Part shown: one piece after another, positions 12,901-23,682 of the stretch
How positions within the stretch are numbered: position 1 is the stretch's first letter
How the letters are laid out: the number at the start of each line of letters is the position of its first letter
Translations under genes and position numbers: made by a program
Assembly: GCA_026874595.1 (NCBI GenBank)
Contig: CM049306.1
Location: forward strand, 107,159,142 to 107,223,141
Source of the DNA: Sipunculus nudus
Lineage: Eukaryota; Annelida; Sipuncula; Golfingiida; Sipunculidae
Length of the DNA stretch: 64,000 nucleotides
Direction: 5' to 3'
The notes under the pieces: generated by a model
The model's database searches: none
Seen by the model: only the letters and a program-made list of their open reading frames with translations
What the model was told of the DNA's origin: nothing

Positions 12901-14117
12901 GGTGAAAATCACTCGTATCTCAGCTGTGGTTTGACTTATCCACCTGAAATGTTGCATGTGTATACATCTTGGATAGCTTTCTATTTCAAATGACAGGGTG
13001 GGCCACCTACAATCTCATTTACATTGCAGACGTCCAAGCTAATATCTCAGGACTGGTTTGACATATCAGCTTAACCCTCCACCCAATCAATAATGCAACA
13101 AATCTCACTTACCACTCAGTCCATATCAAACAATTCGTTTTGTATGTGAACTCACTTGACCACAGTCCAGCCTTTGATAAAGCATCATCTGATAATGATG
13201 GGTACTTGATTCGTTCTGCTGCTGGATCTGCTGACTGTAGATCACTCAAATACATAATTGACGAAAGTGTCATTAGCAGATTTCTATTTTAAAATTTCCA
13301 GATAGAAAAATATACAACCTACATGTTAAACCAAGAAGAAAAGAGTAAGGATGAACCAAAAATGTCTCCAGAAGAATTAGCATACGCCAAAGAGTAAGTA
13401 CTGTTAGTAACCGTTGTTGGAACATTAATCATGTAGATTATAAGTATTGACAAACAGGTAAATTTTATCATCAGTTTTTGTTTAGCCATTTTGCCTGTAT
13501 GTTCTTAAACTAATCCAAAAAAAAAAAAAAATAAAAAGATTATGATTAAGAAAAGTATGATACTTTTTCTAAAGACTTTGAGGTTGATGGTTTCTGATGA
13601 TTTGAAATTGAAACCATTTGAATTTGATTTTTGATCTTAATCATTGTTACCTGTGAATCACCTCTGTTCCTTACCTGTGGACCTTGCATTTTCAACTTTG
13701 ATTGAATTTTCATTTATAATAAAATGAGTTCTTTGTCTTTTTTGTCTTTCTCAAGTTTGTTTAGAAATTTAACTTTCAGTCTTATTTTCAAATGTCAACA
13801 TTGGCTTTTCAAAGATATTTTCAATGTTCTTTAACATGGTCCTGAATTTGTATTATATTTGTGCCATTGTGTACGTTCCACTATTTAAAGAGCTTGTATT
13901 TTGGCAAACTGCTGAATTTTACACTAAAATCACATAGCATAAACTGATACAAATCAATTTAAATGTATGTGTGTTTGTGCTTGATATAAATCGTTAACAG
14001 ATAACTGAATATTAAGTTACAATTGCAGCTACCATGAGAGTTTACAGAGCCACTTCCAGGTGCTCGCTTTACGACACATGCCTACAAACCAGCAGACACT
14101 AGATTCCAACCAGACAG
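809..14117 (+). CDS. GINS4: GINS complex subunit SLD5, five exons, C-terminal end missing
   Basis: SLD5 is one of four subunits of the GINS tetramer, which joins CDC45 and MCM2-7 in the replicative CMG helicase. Coding exons are 809-901, 8496-8642, 12133-12186, 13302-13393 and 14029-14117, all with GT/AG borders and compatible phases (0, 0, 0, 2), giving 475 nt or 158 codons plus 1 nt. Family-typical segments appear in order: EVLQKLEE / AWLNEKFSPDLLESKSEIVE, QLAQMEENIERARKGDFKVS, IDRIRYLVSSYLRMRLKKIE, MSPEELAYAKE, then ALRHMPTNQQ. This is the helical A domain of SLD5. The usual protein is about 220 residues; the last ~60 (PKPxLDSYVF... B domain) were not recognised downstream. Introns are 7.6, 3.5, 1.1 and 0.6 kb and are loaded with repeats. 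The gene diverges from tankyrase. Confidence 0.93.
909..935. repeat. A16-G11 homopolymer pair just inside GINS4 intron 1
   Basis: Sixteen A followed by eleven G, beginning 8 bases into the intron after the exon 1 donor. This is a mutation-prone simple repeat; its exact length is uncertain in any assembly. Confidence 0.9.
1087..1520 (+). repeat. Dispersed repeat R1, copy 1
   Basis: The segment starts at TTAAAGGGGCCCAATTGCC and runs to about AGCCAGAAATCAC. It is similar along its length to 45537-45893 (right two thirds) and to 63834-64000 (left part). No coding capacity was recognised. The AAAGGGGCC start resembles the ends of the 2641-3132 element. Confidence 0.7.
1521..2044. other. GINS4 intron 1, unannotated
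   Basis: No gene or named repeat was seen, apart from a C15 run at 1893-1907. Confidence 0.5.
2045..2101 (+). other. 57-nt near-perfect hairpin in GINS4 intron 1
   Basis: The arms TAGACCCAGTTGT-GGCTCTGTA and TACAGAGC-AACAACTGGGGTCTA pair over about 21 bp, with one bulged G and one mismatch, around a 12-nt loop. Pairing stops abruptly at the outer ends. It could be a miniature inverted-repeat relic or a short-stem miRNA-like precursor; neither is shown. Confidence 0.45.
2102..2640. other. GINS4 intron 1, unannotated
   Basis: AT-rich sequence in which I recognise nothing. Confidence 0.5.
2641..3132. mobile_element. Candidate TTAA-flanked non-autonomous element
   Basis: A 484-bp segment beginning AGGGACTTAATC and ending ...GATGGACCCCT is flanked on both sides by TTAA (2641-2644, 3129-3132). 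The reverse complement of its right end (AGGGGTCCATCACCTA) resembles the left end of the repeat at 63838 (AGGGGCCGAATCACCTA). TTAA duplication is typical of piggyBac-type elements, but the usual CCY...GGG ends are not evident. Confidence 0.35.
3133..3549. other. GINS4 intron 1, unannotated
   Basis: No recognisable feature. Confidence 0.5.
3927..4761. mobile_element. hAT-like MITE with 8-bp target duplication
   Basis: An 819-bp core (3935-4753) is flanked by direct repeats TTATAAAT (3927-3934 and 4754-4761). The imperfect terminal inverted repeats are TATGGTTGGGATGGT and, reversed from the right end, TAGTGTTGGGACGAT. Eight-bp target duplications and a (C/T)AGTGTTGGGA terminus are hAT hallmarks. 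The interior holds palindromic ATATCGCGATAT tracts and no transposase frame. The paralogous copy C2 has a single TTATAATT at the matching place (about 10411), serving as the empty site. Confidence 0.7.
5281..6738 (-). mobile_element. Family E element, copy E1L (reverse orientation, near full length)
   Basis: Read on the minus strand it starts with the 5' hairpin (GTATCCGC-CAAAAC...GTTTTGCGGATAC) near 6738. It passes a (GCC)n tract (6673-6690) and a core of ~280-bp tandem units. It ends with the 3' hairpin GTAGTCGCTTGTCGACTAC and CCGTATTCTAG at 5281. GGTGGCGCCACC occurs at 5573, 5702, 5851, 5981, 6130, 6261 and 6410, spacing alternating ~130 and ~149 bp. No protein is encoded; short open frames such as MAPPTFTF... 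are repeat translations. Confidence 0.85.
6739..6985 (-). repeat. Inverted family C segment between two E copies
   Basis: Read as reverse complement, this 247-bp spacer matches 10620-10850 of copy C2: ATTGTTTCTCCCTC against ATTGTTTGTCCCTC, then TGAAAACTCCAAT, TAGTGATTCAA and GATGCCATGTTGTGGCATTA. The family C sequence on its two sides is in the forward orientation. The spacer is therefore inverted relative to its flanks. Confidence 0.8.
6986..7775 (+). mobile_element. Family E element, copy E1R (forward, 5' part deleted)
   Basis: It starts with ATTGTATCCGCCAAAACAGA, then jumps at 7010 directly to ACCGATCAGG, losing about 220 bp relative to copy E2 (including half the 5' hairpin and the GCC tract). 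Core palindromes lie near 7077, 7226, 7353 and 7503. The 3' end has hairpin GTAGTCGCTTGTCGACTAC (7746-7764) and CCGTATTCTAG. It lies head to head with E1L. Confidence 0.85.
8496..8642 (+). CDS. GINS4: GINS4 coding exon 2
   Basis: This exon has 49 codons in phase 0/0, with acceptor TTTTTTACAG and donor GTAGGT. It encodes AWLNEKFSPDLLESK, then EIVECMLGQLAQMEENIER and KGDFKVSVHRME. This is the most conserved N-terminal stretch of SLD5. Confidence 0.93.
8865..11989 (+). mobile_element. Family C element, copy C2
   Basis: The 5' hairpin AGCTCAGCTGACT-ATA-AGTCATCTGAGCT (13-bp stem, one mismatch) is followed by a (GTCC)n tract at 8910-8932. The body contains two tandem units of about 681 bp (AGATGTCCCC at 9004 and 9685). 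The 3' module is CAGCTGAGCGCCATGACCC, then ATGGGTCCCTTGTT. It is non-coding and lies in GINS4 intron 2, on the coding strand. Confidence 0.8.
12133..12186 (+). CDS. GINS4: GINS4 coding exon 3
   Basis: An 18-codon exon (IDRIRYLVSSYLRMRLKK) in phase 0/0, with acceptor TATTTCAG and donor GTGAGG. It matches the family segment ERIRYVLSSYLRCRLMK. It is too short for routine open-frame detection. Confidence 0.92.
12187..12540. other. GINS4 intron 3, unannotated part
   Basis: No feature recognised. Confidence 0.5.
12541..13130 (+). mobile_element. Family E relic, degenerate
   Basis: The segment follows the order of E2 (GTCACATGTGAA, CTGCCTTGGGTTAAAATCA, TATCTCTGCAGTGGTTAGAC, CAGACGTCCAAGCTAATATC). 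Its palindromes have decayed (GGCACCACG, GGCACAACC, GGGCCACC), and it has lost both ends. It is the oldest-looking E copy in the window, in GINS4 intron 3. Confidence 0.7.
13302..13393 (+). CDS. GINS4: GINS4 coding exon 4
   Basis: This exon has 30 codons plus 2 nt. It encodes IEKYTTYMLNQEEKSK, a charged linker, then MSPEELAYAKE/D. The acceptor is ATTTCCAG and the donor is GTAAGT. The SPEELAFA motif of SLD5 is clearly recognisable. Confidence 0.92.
13394..14028. other. GINS4 intron 4, unannotated
   Basis: AT-rich sequence with an A-run near 13513. Nothing else was recognised. Confidence 0.6.
14029..14117 (+). CDS. GINS4: GINS4 coding exon 5 (last one found)
   Basis: The exon starts with 1 nt completing a split codon, then encodes YHESLQSHFQVLALRHMPTN and QQTLDSNQT. 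The acceptor is AATTGCAG and the donor is GTAGGT. ALRHMPTN aligns with the ALKHMPPN motif of human SLD5. It leaves 1 nt for the next exon, so the gene continues. Confidence 0.9.
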
Positions 14118-14354
14118 GTAGGTGTCCTGGTCATTTATTAAACTCCCATACCACATTAATTATGGAATAATCTTCTGGTAGATGTAGCAAACAACAGTCT
14201 ATCAATTTCAGTTTTTAAGAAAAAAGTAAAAAAAATATTATTTAACCAGATTCATGATCTCGAAATAAACGACTTTATATTTTATTAGTATCTCATATTC
14301 GTGCTATGGAATAAGTTTTTTAGATTTGTTATATGTCGCAATATTTATTATTTT

Positions 14355-14612
14355 ATAGTTTACACATAATTCTTTTACTCTCTTTCCGTCCGTATCTTGT
14401 ATCATTTCATAGAGGACCACGATGGAAACAAGTTTTTTAACTTTTTCGTGTCATCCTCGATTTTATTCAGTATTGTATCACAGGTTTTATCAAATTGTGT
14501 ATTTTTTATTTCCATATTACCATATGTATATTTTTTATTTTTTGGTACCAGTTGATATTGTACTGAATTGGATCTAAATAAACTATAACTATAACTATAT
14601 AACTATAATGAT
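14355..14612 (+). mobile_element. Probable 3' end of a LINE with (AACTAT)n tail
   Basis: GAGGACCACGATGGAAACAAG and a T-rich stretch lead to CTAAATAAACTATAACTATAAC and further AACTATA repeats. Short simple-repeat tails after an AATAAA-like signal are typical of non-LTR retrotransposon 3' ends in molluscs. No reverse transcriptase frame is attached. Confidence 0.4.
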
Positions 14613-16305
14613 TCAAATGCCTCAACTGTTAGCAGCCTATCTACTGACAATAGGAAACCAGTTTTCCATCCATTCATCACTGTGTGAAATACACATCAAC
14701 TCAAAACTTTTTGAGCAAATGCTGTGAAACTTTTGCTGAAAGCTGATACCCATGAAAAGATATCAAATTTCTTATATGCAAGAGAAATCAAGGATGGCCA
14801 CCAGGCAGCCATCTGGAAATTTCTTTCATGCTTATTATCTCAAGAATCTGTTTACCAGCATTTACTGAAGATTGGTACCTATGAGAGAACAGACCATTAT
14901 TAGATTTTGAACAAATTGGAAATTGCAGGCAGGTAAGCTACAAGGATCAATCTCCATGCTAAGACTCCATGATTTTAACCACAGTGGGGCACTCCCTCCA
15001 CCCAAGAGTGAATAAGTACTGGTCATGTGGCCAGAAGTCATCAGTTGATTAACTAATTTAACTGTCTTGCACCAAATGTGGCCCGGTCAGTCAAGAAAAA
15101 CTAAAAGAATTAACGGGTACAAAAGACAAGGAAGAAAAAGTGTCTAGTTAGTTGAGACAGACATTGCTGGTGGTATCGGACTATAGTCTTGTCAAAATAT
15201 AAATTTTGTCACATGTTGGTTCTTGATGGAGCTCATACCTCGGGATTGTCTCCTAATCCACCACCAGATGGTAGCACATCCTCTGATATTTCAATTGCCA
15301 TAGTTTTATTGACTTTTCCGGGTTGCACACATGGGGTGCACATAGTATTAGGGAAACACAGTGGTTGCAGTCCAGCCACAGTAATTTATTGTTTTAATTG
15401 AAAGTTTAGTAACTCTTCCAGTTTGATCTGTGACTGTGACTCCTACACAGAAAAATGGGACAGTTAACAGGCAGACAACAAATCACAACCTTTCATTACT
15501 TTTCACATCTTCAGCCCTGGCACACTTTTATCACTTCTCATGGGAGTTGCTCTCATATTGACATTTGATGTCATACGTATTGAGAAAATCTTAGTGTATT
15601 GTTGAAGAAAATACGCCACACACCTCAGTGATTTGCTGACTTATTTACATAGGTCCTTCGCAAACCTCACCATTGCCTTACCAGTTGTTATTTTCCCTTG
15701 AATTATTATATAACAGTTTCTTACAAGGATCGGTATATTCAGGTGGGGGGGGGGGGGTTTGCCCTGGCATAGTTGATGCACTACACTGCCATCTGGTGAT
15801 AATGTTATAAACTATTGAATACTTAGATATTTAAAGATCAGATAAGGCTGCAACAATAGTATAATTTGAAAATGACACAGAAAAGAAAAAGGACACAGAG
15901 CTCTCCAAAAACTACAGTGTTATTTTAAGCCTGATATGCCACTTTACCTGAGTTATTTAGTAATTTCTTGGCAACAATACCTGGTAATTAAAAACATGTA
16001 CTAATCCTCCCACATACCCCCTCATCAAAGTGGATTTCTATTATTCCCCTTTGTAGACAGTACATATGATTATTGATGGTTAATTATGTTTATGAATGGC
16101 TTTTGTATGCTGACCTCCCTAGGTATTGGTGATCAAAGAGGATTATTTATATATTACTTATACGACATCCTACAGTTGATATTAACCTGTTTCATGGTTA
16201 CTTTTCTGGAAGGACCTCGTCTAAAACAATTGTCTTTGTATTTAGTAAAAAAATGTAAGTCAAGATGGTGTGGAATTATTACAGGTAAAGGAACAGGTGA
16301 TGTTA
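14613..16305. other. Unannotated sequence downstream of GINS4 exon 5
   Basis: No exon, RNA or named repeat was recognised; a G-run lies at about 15745. It was scanned specifically for the SLD5 C-terminal exon without success. Confidence 0.5.
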
Positions 16306-18040
16306 TTGTATCCGCCAAAACAGAGTTTTGCGGATACTATGTTTTCAGCTGCACGCCGCCGCCGCCGCCTGCGTAGGTGTCCGGAGAACTCCTCCGTAAC
16401 CGCTGGGCGGAATTTTACGAAACCCGTGATTATGTTCGGGTCACGTGAACTGCTGCGCCCCAATTTTGTTTTGACCTCTGACCTTTCCTCTGCGCTCTGC
16501 ATCCGTTTGTGCGTCTGTTTCCACACATAAACCCACATATCTCGGGAACCGTTTGACCGATCAGGAAAATTTTTTTGCACAAATGTAGCCCTTGGAGAGC
16601 TTTATAACATTCACAAAAAATGGTGGCGCCACCTGCAACCATGTTTGCACAGTGTCCATCTGTTCGTCTGCCTTGGGTTAAAATCACTCATATCTCTGCA
16701 GTGACTTGACTAATTCACCTGAAATTCGGCATGCATACACATCCTGGATAGCTTTTCTGATTTTATGACAGGTGGCGCCACCTACTTTCACGTTTACACT
16801 GCAGACATCCAAGCTCATATCTCGGGAACCGTTTGACCGATCAGGAAAACTTTTTGCACAAATGAAGCCCTTGGAGAGTTTTATAACATACACAAAAAAT
16901 GGTGGCACCACCTGCAACCATGTTTGCACAGTGTCCATCTGTTCGTCTGCCTTGGGTTAAAATCACTCATATCTCTGCAGTGACTTGACTAATTCACCTG
17001 AAATTCGGCATGCGTACACATCCTGGATAGCTTTTCTGATTTTATGACAGGTGGCGCCACCTACATTCATGTTTACGCTGCAGACATCCAAGCTCATATC
17101 TCGGGAACTGTTTGACCGATCAGGAAAATTTTTTTGCACAAATGTAGCCCTTGGAGAGCCTTATAACATACACAAAAAATGGTGGCTCCACCTGCAACCA
17201 TGTTTGCACAGTGTCCATCTGTTCGTCTGCCTTGGGTTAAAATCACTCATATCTCTGCAGTGACTAGACTAATTCACCTGAAATTCGGCATGCCTAAACA
17301 TCCTGGATAGCTTTTCTGATTTTATGACAGGTGGCGCCACCTACATTCACGTTTACACTGCAGACATCCAAGCTCATATCTCGGGAACCGTTTGACCGAT
17401 TGGGCCAAAATTGTGCATGTGTATAGATCTCACATAGCTCTTCATCATACGCAAAACTGGTGGCGCCACCTGCAGCCATTTTTGCACAGCTCCTGTCTGT
17501 TTGTCTGCCATTGGATAAAATCACTCATATCTCGGCAGTGGTTTGACATATCTGCCTAAAATTTTGCAGGTTTATACATCCCCGACAGCTCTCTTGATTT
17601 TATGACAGGTGGCGCCACCTGCATTCTAGTTTATGCAGCAGACATCCAAGCTCATATCTTGGGAACCGTTTGACCGATTGGGCCAAAGTTTTGCATGTGT
17701 ATAGTTCTCACATAGCTCTTTATCATACGCAAAACTGGTGGCATCACCTGCAACCATTTTTGCTCAGCGTCCATCTGTTTGTCTGCCACGGGCTAAAATC
17801 ACTTATATACATGTAGTGGTTTGACTTATCTGCCTTAAATTTTTCATATGTATACAACTGGGACGGCTTTCTGGATTTTGTGGTATGGGGGGCAACCTAC
17901 ATACACAATTTGGCTGCAGACAGCCATGCTAATATGCAACACTCAATTTTCCCTTGCCACTCAATCCATGCCTCACTTCACCCGTTCCACTCTGATTTAG
18001 GCGGATACACGTAGTCGCTTGTGGACTACCCGTATTCTAG
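16306..18040 (+). mobile_element. Family E element, copy E2 (full length, reference copy)
   Basis: This is the complete non-autonomous element. The 5' hairpin GTATCCGCCAAAAC-AGA-GTTTTGCGGATAC occupies 16308-16337, followed by a (GCC)n tract at about 16354-16370 and a unique arm with GACCTCTGACC. The tandem core then repeats two alternating half-units: 'ATCTCGGGAACCGTTTGACC' and 'ATCTCTGCAGTGACTTGAC'. Each half-unit is followed by GGTGGCGCCACC or a one-base variant. The 3' hairpin lies at 18011-18029 and the end is CCGTATTCTAG. The flanks are TTAT|T and TTGATT, with no target duplication beyond a possible T. No coding capacity. Confidence 0.85.
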
Positions 18041-20835
18041 TTGATTTATTTTGATGATACACATTGTACAGAAATAAGTAAAAGGTACTGACATAAAAAG
18101 GTAAAATATAACCCTTTAATTTAACTTCACAAAATAAATGGCTCACAGACAGAGTTGCTACCGAGAAATTGATTGTGAGATCTGGTTTTACTTGCCGCAT
18201 GACAGGGAGTATGGATTTACCAGGCAACTTGTTTACAGAACATTCATAGTTGTACATAACTTCCTGTGATCCAGTTTATGTCGATGAAATATTGATAACA
18301 CTGAGAGCTGCAGGTCAGTCAGTGTAGAAATGCTGCCCTGGCAGGATTAGTGTTCTGTAATGCCATCTGTCGATGAGGATATTAACTAATACATGCTTAG
18401 CCATACAAAGGTTATGTGAGGGTTCACAGATATCAAATAAATCAGATATTGTGTTAACCACTACATTAGTGCAGTGGATGATAGCATTGATGAGCATTTA
18501 AAAATGTCTCAAAAAAGTGTATAAAACATGTCTGTGCCTATTATGATGAGGAGTAGCTGCACTTAGAAATAACTGGATTTATTTGAAGATCACTTCCCAA
18601 CATTTCTATTCCTTCTCTCTGTTCTGAACTCCTTTAAAGGTCACCAGCCTCATTTGTCGAAAATAGTTTCTCCAGCAGGTGTCAGCACCATAAGATTTGA
18701 TAAAAGACAAAAATATGGAAAAAAAACTAGAGACTAGTCTGAGACCACATATCTATATACCTCCAACAGCACAGACCTTGAGGAATATTTGTCATGATGC
18801 ACCAGACCAATTTTTGCATAAAAGGTCAGCCCTGCAGGCCAGAATGAAGGCAGCCAATAGTACCAGTGAAGGGCATTCACTCTTGTAGGTTATTCAGATT
18901 GACCAAACTCACAATCTAAAATAATCATGTAATAATAGTTGCTAACAGGCAAACCAACTAAATAAGTAGCCAACCCAGTATTCAACCCACTATTAAAAAG
19001 CAGTAAAGATTTTATAGCTCTCTGTGAATGCATAACAGAGTTTGTACATTCTTATAGAGATTGAATCAGTATTTACTCACCTCTTCTCAATCTTATTAAC
19101 TTGCTATCAAAGTTTTATTGAATTAAGTCTAGAAGTGATTAATTTTTCTCTTCATAGTCCTACTAGAAATACTGATAGACAAAATGAACTTGAGAAGGAT
19201 TGTAATAATCTGAATGTGGTAAATATCTCCTGAAACTCTTTGTTTAACAATCACTAACATTTTATTTAATTCATTCTTACTAACCATTAAGGTATTTGGT
19301 ATTGATCTGTCTGTATTCAAATAAAGGTTATTCTTGGAGATAGATCACTTTGACCATAAGTTACCCAGCTGGATGAATGTGTGAACACTCTTGCTTTGTT
19401 ACATGAGCCCAGTACAGACTCCAGCTCAGTGCAGATAGGGCACAGAGTGGTCAACAAACCAGGGCAGTATCTTCACAGGTTTGTTATCACCTTGTCAGAT
19501 ATCTGGGCACAAGGGCAACACAGGAACCTGGCTGTAAGTGAAGGTGTTAGGGCACTCATAATCAAGATGTTAACGGAAATCTCTACAGACAGTAATTAAT
19601 TGTCTGATCTCTACAGACAGCAATTGTCACTGGTTTGCCTACAGGGAGGGTGCCTCCTGTAGCACCAAATTACACTCTAATGTAATTCAGGAGTTTGGAG
19701 AAATGGGATCCAACCCAGAAAGACTAATGAGAGAACCTTAAAAAAATCCTTAAAAGGAGGGGGTGTAGAAATTGGCTTGAAAACCTTAAAAAAAGTTATG
19801 ATTGCTAAAAGAGGTTGGGGGGGGGGGGGTCTTTTGGATCCACTACTGATTGTCTACTTTCATTAAAACATCATTCGATCATTTCTTGAATAGAACTTAT
19901 TAACAACAATAACAAAATTTATTTATGACTCTGTTTACAGAACAAATAACACCAGCCAAAATGGCTAATATCACTGAATGGTGATTGATGATCTTTAAAA
20001 GTTAAAACAGGTATGAGACATGATAATTAAAAATGGTTAAATAATCAATTTAGATAAAATCACATAAATAATAAAGGGTTGTGTGCAACATTACATCTGC
20101 TTCATTTATCAGGTAAAAATAAGGGATTGTCTCATACCTATTAATCTTGAATAACTGTTTTCACAACTTTGCACTCAGTGTTTCTGGGCTGGTGGGGCCA
20201 GATTGCTGGTGCAGTGTATGACAAGCAGCTGTTGTATCAGCTCAGGACCTGTCTTGTACTGTCTAATGATGTGATCATTAGCCCCATTGCCCTCGGGGAA
20301 TACTGTATAAACTAGTGTTTGCTAAGCTGAAGATCTATTTATGTACCAGTAATCAAATGATGAATTTGATAATTATAGTTAATGTGACAACTGTTAGTCA
20401 GCCATTGCGATCATCATCCATTGGAGGACTGGTAATGTACATAATTACGGTAAGTATAATAATATGTGGTCTGTTAAATTTGTCATTTTACTAGTTTATG
20501 ATGGTTTGATATTTTAGCAAAAAAAATAAATGATAATACATGTATCTGACAGCTAGATGAACAGACCTGAGAGTCTTTGAGTTTTACTCTCTTAATAAAA
20601 CAATTGAAACATGGAATTATAGGTTCCTTCTGTTATAACTCACAGAAAGTTTTCTTGGTAAGTGATAACTAAAATTAATTTTGTCTTTAAACATGTGAAA
20701 ATTGATAAAATCATAAAAGCCATTGAGGTCTTGTTGAATCTCATTTATTTCAGAAGTTCTGCTAATCATGGGTGCCTTTCCAAAACTTGTCTAATTCTCT
20801 CTGTTTGTTTATTCCCTAATAAGGTTTCATCCTGG
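18041..20835. other. Unannotated AT-rich sequence
   Basis: Nothing recognised. A G-run lies at about 19818. An open frame at 19381-19599 that runs into a GTAAGT looks exon-like but has no recognisable homology. Confidence 0.5.
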
Positions 20836-21172
20836 AAGTACTGACAGGCTGTGATAATCACCCATTATGTCTCCTCTATATAGCTGGGATTTAGTGATCA
20901 CAAGTATTATAACTCACTGAAGGAGAAAGTGCCATGGCCAAATTCCTGAAATCCTCACTTGTAGGTGTACTTGCTCTGTTCAGGGTTAACAGTCTGTGTT
21001 TATCTTCACCCACTCCTCAGTGTGTGTGTGTGTTTAAACATTGTTTTAAACTTCCCTCATTTTATTCTTGCCATTTCTGTAGGATTTTATTGTTAAAATA
21101 TAAAAATATATACCATTGATGTTGTTGTGAAAACAGCTAAAACCCTTGATGCTTTTGAATGTAATGCTTACT

Positions 21173-22163
21173 TTTTAGCCCTCAGGCTGATGGGCCATTG
21201 TCGTCACCCAAGCTGTCCGTCCGTCCGTCCGGCGTCCGTTAACTTTTACCTTGTGAGCGGGATATCTTGAAAAGGATTCACCGTCAGAATTTTATTTCCT
21301 CGGTAAAGATGTATACCTTGACCTATTTTTCTACATTTTAGAGCTGATTATAGAAAAACACTTAGATGATTATTACTCAGGAACCATTTGGTGGATTTTC
21401 ACAAAGCTTACTATGATTATTGGGACTGATAGTCTGTACCTGCTATACAAGTTTGGTGGCGCCACCTACAATTTCTGATTTTTAATGAATTTTTATCAGA
21501 TTTTTCAACTTTAGGCTTGTGAGCCCGATATCTCGAAAAGGATTCACCGTAAGAATTTTATTTTTTCGGTGAAGATGTATATTGACAAAATCTCGGTCAA
21601 GTTCGAAGATGGGTGACCTTGACCTATTTTTCTACGTTTTAGAGCTGATTATAGAAAAAACATTTAGAAGCTTCTTTCTCAGGAACCATTGGATGGATTT
21701 TCACAATACTTACTATGATCATAGGGGCTGATGGTCTGTAACTGCTGCACAAGTTTGGGAGCGCCAGCTGCAATTTCTAATTTTTTTTTAAATTTTTCTT
21801 GGATTTTCAACTTTGGCCTTGTGAGCGGGATATCTCTGAAAGGATTCACAATAGGAATTTTATTTCTTTGGTGAAGATGTATATCGACAAAAATCTCGTT
21901 CATGTTCGAAAACGGGTGACCTTGACCTACTTTTCAAGGTCACAGAGCTTATAATAGAATAAAACTTAGAAGCTTATTTTTCAGGAAGCATTTGGTGGAT
22001 TAATATGAATCATGGTACATACCTCTCCATTTTAAATTTATAACTGAGACATGTACAGATATACATCCATGTGAGAACAGATATTTAGTACTTGTTACTG
22101 TTACCACCTCTAAACACTGTTCTTTTGGCTGAGGGCTTTTGTCAGCTTTTGCTGATATTCTAG
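21173..22163 (+). mobile_element. Family B element, Helitron-like CTAG end
   Basis: It starts TTTTTAGCCCTCAGGCTGAT, followed by (GTCC)n at 21221-21232. The core repeats GTGAGCSSGATATCT at 21253, 21519 and 21821, and there is a GGTGGCGCCACC at about 21459. Near the 3' end come GGCTGAGGGC (inverted copy of the start), the hairpin ATCAGC-type GTCAGCTTTTGCTGAT, and ATTCTAG. Segmental copy 2 has the uninterrupted site TTACT|GTTACATTT at 34614-34625, so the boundaries are supported to within a base or two. Confidence 0.75.
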
Positions 22164-23682
22164 TTACATTTATGAATTTGCAGCAGCTTTTTTTAAATTT
22201 GAACAAATTTGGAAAACAGTTCCTTTTTCAGTATGCAGCAGTACTGAAAGTATCTTCATGAAACACCTATGCAAAATAACTCCAAGGAAGGCAGAAGTGC
22301 ACAATTAATTTAAACTTTTCAATAGTATGTATTAGTTGAGAGATACCAATCTAAGGTTTTGGTTCTCATGTGAAATGGTAAAAATTTTAAGTATTTAAAG
22401 GTACTAATGATAAGGCCATGAGTACACAAGCACTTGGGCAGCTATCACACATGGACAAGGCCAGTGAATGAACTGGTTGAGTACTCTGTTGTCTGGTGCC
22501 CTCATGGTGGTCAAACAATTTTTGTTAACATAAGGTCTGACAGGTCTGTACAATGGATGATATAGATCTCTTTATACACTTCGCTAGAGGTTTAATAGTC
22601 GGTGGGCAGAGTGTAGGTAGGTCAGAGGACTGTCCTGTAACCAGTGTAACCCTGGATGTTATCTGATGCCGTTCTCTACTTGGCAAAATATCAAACTTTT
22701 ATATTACTTTTGAATAAATTAATCATTACTATTTTTTACATGAAATTTTTGTTGTTGTTTTCCTTTGCTGTTTTATTAGGTTTATATATTTTTAAGCGTG
22801 AACCATTATAAAAAGTTTTAAAATGGTAAAAAAAATGGTTATTTTCAAATTTTAACCAATGAACATTTTGAGACTGAGAGAAGTGATCTACTTGACTATG
22901 GTATGAGTGTAATCTGCCAACATTGTGTAACTGTAATGTCAGGTGTAATTTAGGTGTAATAACCCATCTATAAAAGTTTCACCAACCTTTGTCTTCATAA
23001 GTTTTAGGGAATAATTTTATTCATCAGGAAAGTAAGTTTTAGGAAAAGGTATGCTGCATAATAAAAGTCAGTTACAGTTAGAGATCGAAATACAATGTAC
23101 GTATTTTCTAAATATCTAAGAAACTATTCATTGAAACACCAAGTAGATTAGTCCATGCAGCACATTTAAAACCAACATGTTGTACAGCAGCTGGTTGGTG
23201 TAATGACCATAGAAATGAGAGAAGCCTAGTGAAATATTCAGGGATACATTAAGTCTGTCATATCCTGGGGAAAGAGTTCATTAAAGTGAAAAACATTATC
23301 ATTTTGTTACTTCTGCATGTAATTTTATATAAACATACATATAAGTTGTCCTGATTTAGAACTTAGGTTGATTGAACAGAGTGAGGTTTGTGCCATTGTT
23401 ATTTTGACTGTAGTTATTCAGTTTTAATAATTATGTGGAGAGTATGCTCCATGTGATAAATGAGTTAAGTTACCTTGGTGTAATAATGAGGGCAATTGGT
23501 CAGCTAGTTTGGCTGGATGTTTTTTTACAGGCTTCCAGCATGACTACAGTGCTTTGGCTGACCTGTATCCAGGACTGAATACTTTGATCCCCTTTCTGTA
23601 CTCTATGGACTAGCTGGGATATGTAAGAAGCAGCATAAGTTAGAACAGTGTCTTCCTGGAGCCAACTGTTCTTGCTATTCAA

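Noticed and set aside
19381-19599. 72-codon open frame running into a GTAAGT, possibly an exon
   Set aside because: No recognisable domain or family similarity, and no compatible neighbouring exon was found.
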